NCBI GenBank assembly: GCA_035578905.1
Contig: JAQJVL010000573.1
Coordinates: forward strand, 310,001 to 374,000
Source: Stictocephala bisonia
Taxonomy: Eukaryota > Arthropoda > Insecta > Hemiptera > Membracidae
DNA: 64,000 bases
Direction of reading: 5' to 3'
Shown: in pieces, positions 27,001 to 38,000 of the stretch
Position numbering within the stretch: position 1 is the first letter of the stretch
Layout of the letters: each line of letters opens with the position of its first letter
The notes under the pieces: generated by a model
Database searches by the model: none
The model's input: only the letters and a program-made list of their open reading frames with translations
Told to the model about the DNA's origin: nothing
Made by a program: the position numbers and the translations under genes

Positions 27001-29007
27001 ATTTCATATATTGATAGAATATTTGCAGATTACGTTTGTAATATAAACGGAGTCATTAATTACAAATGAAAACTCTAGATTTTGTTTAATGACTCTTTTT
27101 CTGTAATAACCTATTTTAAATTTAAAGTGAGGTCTTTGTTAACTTGAAGTGAAGCATCAAGACGATTTAGTACTGTTGTTATTTCTGGGGTTAAATCTAC
27201 AATAATATCAGATGAATATTTGTTAGTAATTACACTAAACAATCCATATATGTTTAAAGCAAAATCCACAGCCTCTTAAGAATTAATTCATCCGTTATAT
27301 TTAAAAATCTGTCATCTGCCATTTTTTTAAGGTGCCACAGGCCTTACGTGTCATCATTATGTAGTTTGTTAAGAATAAAATCTACTTCAATCTCAGGAAA
27401 CTTTTGACACACACTAAAGTAATACCGCGTCTCAGATGAACTGTTCTGTCAACAGATAGTGGGAGCCTTCACTTATACTTATACTTATACTTATATATGA
27501 GACGCCGACCAACGTTGTTGGTATTTTAAGGCGAATATGAATGGTTATATGAGTGTAGGATGAGTGTGGATGAGTGTAGTCTTTTGTGGCGTATTGAAGA
27601 GTCCCCTGCATAAACTGGAAATTCCCACTGAGATGACAACCTGTTCCACAGGAACGCATGTCAAATCAGAAGAAGCTGAGCGTGAGGTTCCAGCTAGACA
27701 AATCACGTCTAAAACTAACCTGTCCTGTAAGATAGGATTGGAAATTTATCGAAATAACCAACTCAGAGCATTAATAAAACTTTTCTCAGATGCTGCAAAC
27801 GGTACTTAGTCTTATAGATAATACACAGAACCTGTCTAACGATTGAAACCCCTTATGAATACTTTAAAATAGAAAATACTGTCAGAGAATAAAAAAATCA
27901 CTGCTATTTAATTCACTACAGGGATCCCACTTTGTTATTTATTACTTTGAATAATATTTTTAATTTGAAATAACCAAAACATAAATTACACAAGAATTAT
28001 AAAAACTCTTAAAAATTTCTAAGGAGGATATTAGTAATATACAATTTTTATTATATTTATATCGCAACATTTAGATAGAATTTAATAAATTTATAGTAAT
28101 TATAATTCCAAGAAATCTTGCTGTATCACAAGTTCATGATATCATTGATAATCATATACACATTTTTAACATTACTAGGATGTTTTCCAAATTATATTAG
28201 TTGAATTTTTAAATTATTGGTTAGAAATCAGTTATTATTAAACCATTCACAAATTTTGACGTATGAATTTATTATTTATGTCTAATTTTGAGTGATCTGA
28301 TTACTATGATTATATATAATAGTACATTGTGTATGATCACCTGTCTGGCATAGTTAAGTTGTATTCTGTTGTGTGAAGATACAGGGTATCAGTGTCTCAC
28401 TCCTGAAGAGGTGCAGGCGTTGAAGACAGCCTGTCCACAATGGGGTGTGGATATGTGTGTGGACTGTAGTGGCAATGGAAAGGCAATCCAGCAAGGGCTC
28501 TCCCTCCTGCTGCCAGGGGGCAAGTTGTGTATATTTGGCGTTGCTGCTCCAGACACCACCATCAGGTTAGGTATCTATAAGTTATATATACAATTATCTT
28601 TTATATAAACTTTTTGACCTGTTTTACATTTCAACATTTTTTTTAAAATTATGCCTCCATGGATTGGATTTAGCTTTGTGATAGGAGATCACTTTATGTT
28701 TTTATTTTAAATTTTATTCAACATGACTTTTGGATCTTGAACAAAATATATGTATATCATACCTTTTTTTTAAAATGAATAAATAGTAGCTGACAACAAA
28801 CCATACGCTACATATATACTCTTACTCTTTTACTTCCATGGCCATCGATGCCCAAGAAGGGATTTGGCCTCACCAACAAGCTCTCTCCATCTTTCTCTGT
28901 TTTCTGCCTCCTGAATTGTAGTTCCAAGTGCTGCGGTGTCTGTCTTCACCCCATCCCACCATCTTCTTTTTGGTCTACCTAGAGGTCTTCTAGGTAGACC
29001 AAAAAGC

Positions 29008-29073
<66 letters not shown>

Positions 29074-32000
29074 AATAATTATGAAAAGATGTATCAATAT
29101 ATTAACAAAGGATATATTTAACAATTTAAAGGTCAGAAGATTAGAATCTCAGCTATCCAAGTCCCGATCAACCGAGCCTCTGGGTTAACCGAGCTAGTAG
29201 TCAGAAGACGAAAAATAAACATAAAGCTATTAATAAAAGAACAACTAGAGCATGACAAATCATGTAATCGTTTGACAAGGAATCATTGTCTCTATTGGCT
29301 GTAGGTGCTGGGTTAAAGCACTGCAGGAGCGTCATGTGACGTATTTATAATACAGTACTGTACCCTATAACAAATTTTAGGAATAATTTTCCCACTCAAA
29401 TGCATTCACTAGTGACACATCACTTCTTGACACCATTAGTTTAGTTGACTCCTGCTCAGGCTCTAAATGTGGTTGTTTTAGTGTTTTGACTTACGTGATT
29501 TTACAGTACAGTATTAGATAAATTATTGCCGTAATTTATTACTGTACTGTACTGTTACTGCCCATTATTTTGTTCTAGTGTTTTGATATCTGTGTTAAAT
29601 GGTAGGCAACTGTTTATCTTATAAATTGAAATGACGAATCCATGAGTGTTTTCGTAGCCAATGCCTACAAAAAATGTGGTATTGATACGATAATTTTGTT
29701 CCGTTAAAATGTTGAATGGTTCTCCGCACTATTAATCCTTCGCATGCGGCAAACGAATACATACCCAGTCTCTACTTTGCCTCAAACGTGGTAAACAAAG
29801 ATATCTGAAACGAAATATTTCTGTCGATAGCATAAATAATAGTTCTTAAAACTTCCTCTAGAGTGCAGCATCAACTTAGAGATGTCTTTGGCCAACTCTC
29901 TTATCCTATCAAAAATGTAAATTGTCTATGAATGAAAAGGGGTGGAGCAGCCAATTAGAGCATGCATGAGCGCGGCTCCGTCTCCAGCCTTTACACACAC
30001 GTAAAACGAAAATATCCTCCTTCTGTCGCTCCACCCAAGAACATTATTTTCAACACTTATCGTTCTTTTTCTCTGTTTTCTAGGTTTCAATTATTTTGTT
30101 GTAATTATTATTGTATCATAAATTAAAGATACTGTTAACAGTTTCAACTAAAATGTTGACAATTTTTTATATATATGTACTTTTCATTATAGTTGTACAT
30201 TTATAATACAATAGCGATAAAAGTTGTAATTTTAACATTAAATATAAAATTATATATTTTTTATGAATCTTTATGTTTCTAAAACTTAAAAAAAATTAAC
30301 TTCACATTTCATTAAAATATTTTTTTTACATAATTACATGTTACTTTAAAATAGGGTAAAATAATTTCTGCGTGCGAAGGGTTAAGAGTGTAAAGCAGAT
30401 TGATTGTCTTGGACGGCTGGATAAATATGATAATTTCATTCCGTAAACTGACTGAACGGAACCCTGCACATAAAACTAAGGTGAATGGACAATACATTAT
30501 ATCTTTACAATCAAGTTATCTGTGTTTTATCAACTGTTATCGAGTTTTAAAATGTAAAACTTATTCCCAACTTCTTGTCATCCTGCGGTAATATAACTTT
30601 TAAAAGTCATAACCTGATGTAACTACCTTCTTACGGGATTGTAACTAATTTAATTTGCTTTATTTCTTATAATAAACTATTGTGCGCACGTTATATGTTT
30701 GCATTTGGGATTTGCACAAACTGGCAACGCAGCGGGCTCGCCAGCCCCTCAATTATCCTATTACAGACATCCGGCCGGAAATGAATCACTACTAGGCCTT
30801 TATTGAAATATGAACTTTTTTCTAAATATAATTATGTTAATTTAAAATGTTCATTGCGAAGAGAATTTTCTCACGATCATGGTCATAAAAAATATTTCCA
30901 ATCGGACAACAAATAATCTTTGAAAAACTAATATAAATATTTTTAAAATACAGGCGTATTTGTTGCTATTTACGTCTACATTTTGTGTTTCCTCTTCATC
31001 TGTTTATATCTCAGTCTTTCTTTACTCATCTGTGACAGTGGTTGTGAGTTCTGTGGAGTTAGAGAATTTGTAGAATACATTTGTGGGGTTGGTAGAATTA
31101 GAAAAATAATGACGAGTGTTAAAGGGAAAACACTTTTATTTTTATATTTACTATGGTAGAACAATAGTCAGACTAGGACGATTGTTCTGAGTGTCGTGCG
31201 ATACTTCCAACAGGAGAAAACAAAAAATGGACCGGTCAGAAACGTGAATCAAGTTTTAAAATGGGTCGCAGAAGCTTGTAATATAAGTGAACGTTCAGTT
31301 ATAAATATTCAAAATCAAGAGAAGACATCTGAAAGAAACGCCAATGGGATGCCGGTAATGACAACACCAGGTAAAAAAAGAAATAAAATGAAACCAGTTA
31401 CAGGCATTGATAATTTTGATACTGATGCAATAAGGCGACACGCGTATTCCTACCACAATAGAAAGGAAGTGCCTACTGTACCCAAACTGTTGAACAGTTT
31501 ATGTGAATGTGGACTTTTTAGGGGGAAAAGCACTTCTCTACGAGACATTTTAAAGAAAATTGGTTTTAAGTATAAAAAAATTAATAAACGTAAGGTACTC
31601 CTTGAGAAACCCGAAGTTGCATTAGCAAGGTATCGTTTTTACGGGCTTCAAGAAATATTGATTGGAAAAAAACTGTATTTTTGGACGAGACGTGGGTTAA
31701 CAAAAATACTACAAAAACGACCGGTTGGACTGATGACACTGTTCAGAGTAGTCTGGGGGCTCCGATAGGGAAGGGAAGTAGGTTGATTGTTTGCCATGCG
31801 GTATCATCAAAGGGCTGGATACAGTCTCAGCCATTGATATTCACCACAAAAAAGACTTTCACGAAGAAATGAATTCGCAAACGTTTGAATGTTGGTTTCA
31901 GGACTCTTTGCTTCCTAACCTTGAAAAAGAAAGTACCATAGTAATGGATAATGCCCCCTACCACTCTAGGATACTAGACAAAGCACCAAATAAAAATAAA

Positions 32001-35000
32001 ATAAAAAAGGTGATATAGTTGAGTGGTTAACGCGAAAAGGTATATCGTTTAGCTCTAATTCCATCAAACTAGAACGTTTAGAACTAGTTAAAAAACATAA
32101 ACCTTCACGCCCAGAGTATGTATTAGATAAGATGGCGGAACAGTATGGACATAAGTTTTAAGACTGCCCCCCCTATCACTGCGAATATAACCCCATAGAA
32201 ATGGTATGGCCCTGGCTCAAAGATTACGTGAAAGAGCGGAATGTTACGTATAAGTTATCTGATCTTGAAAAACTGTTTAGAGAATCTATAAATAACTTTA
32301 CGTCCGAGATGTGGGCAAAGTACGTCTCACACACTAAAGCCCTGGTGAAAAAGCTTGGGAAGCAGAGGGGCTGCATCATAAGGACGTGGAACAATTTATA
32401 ATTAGTCTGGGGGTGGATGACGATGACGACATGTATAGTGACAGTGGCAGTGAAGAGGGAGATGTTGATGATCTCCAAGACTACCAGTTCCCTCCAGGAG
32501 TGTCTGAAGACCTAGGTGTCTCACCGTTAGATTAGAAACAGGATTAAATGTACAGGTAAATAATAATTTATTGTATAGCTACCAGATACGCTTTATTTTA
32601 TGCTAGTTTGTTCAATTTAACATATCAAATTAAACTAGTGGTTCCTAAAGCTTTAACAAAACGAGGCATACAAATGTCCGATATTAATCATTTTTACATA
32701 TTTATTATAAGCAAAATAAGGCAAATTATCTTAAAATAAAAAATACTAGCAATCATCTAGAGTTGAAAAAAATATTACACATATTTGGGCTTTCCAAGAA
32801 GCGTGCCAGAGTATAAACAGGATTTCATGTACATGTAATTTAACACTTTATTTTATGTATATATTATAAGGCTTACAACTGTGCGATATGAATTATATTT
32901 ACACATTTATTATGAGCAAAGTAAGGTATTAACAATCTTCAAGGATAAACAAATGTTTAATTCATAATTTTGAAAGAGGCTATTCAGGAGGCGCCTTGTC
33001 CCGTGAGTCAGGTGGGGTGGTCAGGGGAGGTAACCTACCCTCCCTCATATACTTGTACAGTGGTATTGACCCACCCTACCACCCATACAGGTACAGTGGT
33101 ATTGACTCCAAATTCTATGAATTTGGAATTAATGGATTTTAGAAAATAATAACCTACTATTATATAGATCTTTACATGGTGTTTCCTTCCATGCTGATAA
33201 TTCCAAAAGACAACAATTTACACAGTCATCTCATTTACCCACCCCTTCAAATAATACAATACAATTTGATTTAGATTTCTTTGTGTTTTTAACAGAAATA
33301 ATTCAGTATTATTATGTTGCAAAAACATTTCTTTTATATTTAAAACAGTAAATACCAACTATAGAAGTATTAAAAATACTCCTACTGAATTTTTAAAATA
33401 ATGAATTGTATTTATGTTTATTTTGTAACTTATAATACAAAATATTTAGTAAATGTATTTGAAAATATTTCTTACTCTGGAATAATATTTTTGTCATTTC
33501 AGCATATCTCCATTTGACATCTTCAAAAAAGAACTGACCATTGTAGGTGTGTTAATCAACCAATTCAGCTTTCACAAGGCTCTGGGCTTGATTGAGGCTA
33601 TGGGCTCCAGGTATGTCCATAAGTATGTACAACGCTTTTGCTTTTATCCACTCACCCTAATGCATTGCTTACAGTATTTAATAATATTATTTTACGTTTT
33701 TATTGTTGGACTTAGTGATTGGAGAATTGATTCCAGTTATTTAAAGAATAAATAATCGGATGTATGAATTGATTTACGTTTAAGATGCTGCTGTTGCAAT
33801 ACTCTCCTGTGACCCGATTATGAGTAAACAAAGAGTCAATCTTTGCATGACTAGACTTGTTTATTGTTTTGAGTTTTTTTATCTTATTTTCTATTGAGTA
33901 GTAAGTAGTATTTGTTTGGATATGTATTCACATGCAGAAATAACATTGGTATTTTATTAATATCTACTAAACTGTAAATGTGTTTAAATATTAATTTATT
34001 TGTTTTTAATATATTAGACCCAACTTTGTTCTTTATTTTCTCAAAATTATAAAAAATTACATCATAACTGCTAGTATATTATGGATATATACATTATAAT
34101 AAATAACAATCTATTATTTTGGGTTTGTGGTGGGTTTTCAATCTATAACACATTTTTCTGATTATTATTTAAAACATTATTTACCAAGTTTTTACAATAA
34201 TATGTTACATTAAGATAATAAAATGGAAATTAAGAAAAGTAATTGGAACAGGGAAGAGATTTAAATTCCATAAGTTTTCAATCTAAATATTAAAGTTTTT
34301 CTGAAATGTATAGGATCTTACACCCTCAAATAAAAATGTAGATTTCCTCTTTTGTAATCAAATAACCAATGTTATTTCAACAAGATCTTTCCATGTGGAG
34401 TTGGATCAACACGATATCTGCAATTTAAAGATTTTGGTGACCATTGGTTTGCTTTTAGCTCGGAGCTCCCTGATTATTATTTGGCCCTTTAGTGTTGAGA
34501 CAATTTTGCGAAGATGGGTTGTCCACGTAAAAGCGTTTGACCGCCCTTTCCTCAGTCTTATTTTCTGCTACTGTTTGCTTTGAATATTCAGTTCTAAATT
34601 GGGTTCGACGTTAGTCAAACTACGACAATTTTTCAATTTCTAGTGGAATTTATAGTAATGTGCAGTTTGAGTTTCTTTGAGTGTGTGCGTGGTTGTTTAA
34701 TGCAACTGGCGACATATTTGGATATAATAGACCATCTGCAACCCCAATAAGCAGTCCCGGACCGAGGCCTGCAGGGGCAGCTGAGGAGTGCAGCTGACGG
34801 GAGCAGTGACCCCGCGGACCCTGAACTCAGCACCACACCCAACTCATACAAATAGATGACACTGTCTCAGAGGATAGAAGTAGGAATGGAGCCACCAAAC
34901 CACGCGTGTACCATAACCCCAGGGCTCTTGAGGGTACAGTTGTTAAAACCGGGATGGCACACCGGGCTGCCAGATAGTACAGGGGCCCGACCTGGCCTCA

Positions 35001-38000
35001 TCAGCATGTGGTGGCTGCCCTATGAGCTGGCGAAAATCCCGATCCTGTTTACATTGCCAGTTGGTGACTGGATGGGACCGTGTAGACGGGCTATGGGAGC
35101 ACTTCCGAGGCCACAGGGGTCCCTGGCGTGGGTACGCTCGGGGGGAGGTGGCAAAAGGAATATGGATGGCCCTTGGGACTTGAAAATGGACACACACACA
35201 CACACAATAAAACAACTTTGGAAAATGGACAAAAGAAAAGAGGAAATAGCCTTGAACGTGCCAGAGGTGAGTGAGCAGCCCAGCTCAGTGGTGGAGGCAG
35301 ACAAGGGCGGCGTGTCTTCGGACCCTGCCCAGTCTGGTAGAGACAACAAGAGGCTTGGGCTACCCGGAGCAAGAGGGGAACCGAGGAACAAGGTGCTGGA
35401 GAGGAGGAAATGGTAAGTTTCCTACAAGCCAACCTCAATCATAGTATTGAGGCCTCTACTATACTAGCTCGAACTGTAAGAGATAGGGGGGTTAATGTTG
35501 CTCTGATTCAGGAACCGTGGATTCGGGATAACTGTATTAAAGGTCTTAACATTCCTACATATAAGCTCTACGGGGGATCGGGTGGGCTGAAACCCCGGGC
35601 GGACATTTTGGTTGAAGGCGTAGACAGTTGGCTCATACGGGAATTCTGTGGGGGTGATGTGGTTACAGTGGTAATTAAACTGCAGGAGGTCAATGGCGTA
35701 AGGAGGGAACTGGTGGTTGCATCGGTATACCTCCTATACGATAGGACGATCCTCCCACCATCAAGACAGATGGTGGCGTTGGTGGATTACTGCCGGAGTG
35801 GGATCTTTGAGCTAGTGGTCGGCTGCGACTCCAACTCTCACAATGAGGTTTGGGGAAGCAGTAACACGAACGAGAGGGGCCTTGCTCTTGCAGAGTACCT
35901 TTTGGTACTCAATAAGGGTAATCTCCCAACCTTTTCGAACATCATTAGGAGGGAGGTTGTAAACATAACTATGGCCTCAGCCTCAATGTTTCATGACATT
36001 AGGGACTGGGAAGTTTCGCAGGAACCCTCGTTGTCGGACCACAGACACATCTGCTTTGTGTTTGAGGGCCAGACAACACTGAGGGTGTACAAGAATCCCA
36101 GACAGACAGACTGGGCCTCCTGTTCGGTGGAACTGTCTGACAGACTGGATCTAATTCCTAAAGGCCAGATTTAATCAGGACAGGACCTAGAGGAGAGGGT
36201 GGCACTCCTTACGGAGCCCATAATCACCTCTTATGAGAACAACTGCCCTTTGATTACACAAAGGGATGCTCGAAGCCGGAGATGGACTCAAGAATTAGAG
36301 GTCCATCGAAGGAGAACCAGAAGGCTCCTCGGCAAGGCCAACAGATCCGGTAGTGATGCTGACTGGCTGGCCTACTGAGAGTCCCAAAAAAATTACAGAC
36401 GAGAGGTTCGCAGATTCTCCAGGAATTCCTGGAGAGACTTTTGTACCTCATAGAGACGCCCTCAGCGATGTCTAGGCTTCACAAAGTGTTGGCTAAGGAC
36501 CCTGGGGGAGGACTGGGACCCCTCATTAAAGAGGATGGGGAGTGGACCAGATCAGAAGAAGAGACTTTGCAACTTTTATTTGAGACTCACTTTCCGGGAT
36601 CCGTCGAGGAACCAGCGGCGAGCCCCCCCCCCACTTTGGTGAGGCGGGCTTGCACCGGCGTCTCGCACGGGGATTGGAGTGAGGCAAAGAAGGTTGTCAC
36701 AGAGCAAAGGATTAAGTGGGCAGTTGAGTGCTTCGCCCCCTTCAAGAGTGCTGGGCCGGATGGCATCCTGCCTGTGCACTTGCAGAGGGGCCTGGAGTCG
36801 CTCCTACCCCACCTGACCACAATATGTAGGGCTTCCCTGGCCTTGGGTTTTATCCCAAGGCTGTGGAGGACCGCAAAAGAGGTCTATATCCCCAAATCTG
36901 GAAGGGGTACACATTCCAGACCTAAAGATTTCAGACCGATCAGCCTCATGTCTTTTCTATTAAAGACATTGGAGAGGCTGGTCGATAGGCATATAAGGGA
37001 CGGGGTATTGAGAGATAACCCGCATACATGGCTGGGAGATCTTCTGAGTCGGCTCTTCAAAGACTCGTCACGAGGGTTGAGGAGACGATTCGGCAGAAGG
37101 AGCTAGCCATGGGTGTTTTCACGGACATAGAGGGGGCGTTCAACAATGTCTCCCTGCAGTCTATGATTGCTGCTGTCGTTAGGACGGGCGTCAAGGGCAT
37201 TATTGCCAGATGGATTGAAGCCTACCTATGCAGCAGAATGGTTAAGGCAACACTGAACGAAGCGTCGGTTCAGGTTGTAGTCGGAAGCGGCTGCCCCCAA
37301 GAGGGTGTCCTTTCCCCTCCCCTGTGGTCCCTGGTGGTTGATGACCTACTAAAGGCACTGAACGGGATGGGGGTATTGCTCAGGCATACGCGGACGATGT
37401 GTGTATACTGGGCGTTGGTAAGTTTGCCAGCACGGTGTCGGACATCGTCCAAGCTGCCTTGAGATACCTAGAAAGGTGGTGTAGGGACAAGTGGCTCTCT
37501 GTTAATCCTAACAAGACAGAACTTGTACTTTTCACTTGGAAGAAGAGGCTGGATGGCCTATACATACCCACTATGGGAAATATGGATCTAAGAGGTTAAG
37601 TATCTGAGGGTTATCCTGGATGCTAAACTGAACTGGCTCAAGCACCTTCAGGAGAAAGCCAGCAAGTTTAGAATGGCTTTTTGGGCTTGTCGGAGGGCCA
37701 TTGGGACAACGTGGGGTCTTAAACCAAAGATGGTTTACTGGCTATACACGAGTGTACTTCAGCCCATCTTATGTTATGCGGCAGTTGTCTGGCCATGGCA
37801 CAGAACAGTGCAAGGCTAACATTAGACAGATGTCAGAGAATGGCGTGCCTGGGAATTACAGGCGCAATTAGAAAAACCCCATTGGCGGCGAAGGAGGTCC
37901 TCACTGGGCTCCGCCCAATGGACCTGTTTGTAAAAGGGGAGGCTTGTAAAGTGGCCTTTAGAATAAGGACGACTGGTGGCTGGTTGCCTGGCCAACCAGG

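Noticed and set aside
27564..27809. 81-codon plus-strand frame
   Set aside because: It overlaps the short GAGACGC element and an intronic spacer, with no homology signal.
28385..28565. Alternative exon 5 start six bases downstream
   Set aside because: It keeps frame but removes two residues; the 28379 acceptor fits the expected length equally well. Left as an alternative only.
29140..29400. Possible Tigger/pogo element (CGATCAACCGAGCC, GGGTTAACCGAG)
   Set aside because: Suggestive words only; no paired inverted end, TA duplication or transposase remnant could be shown.
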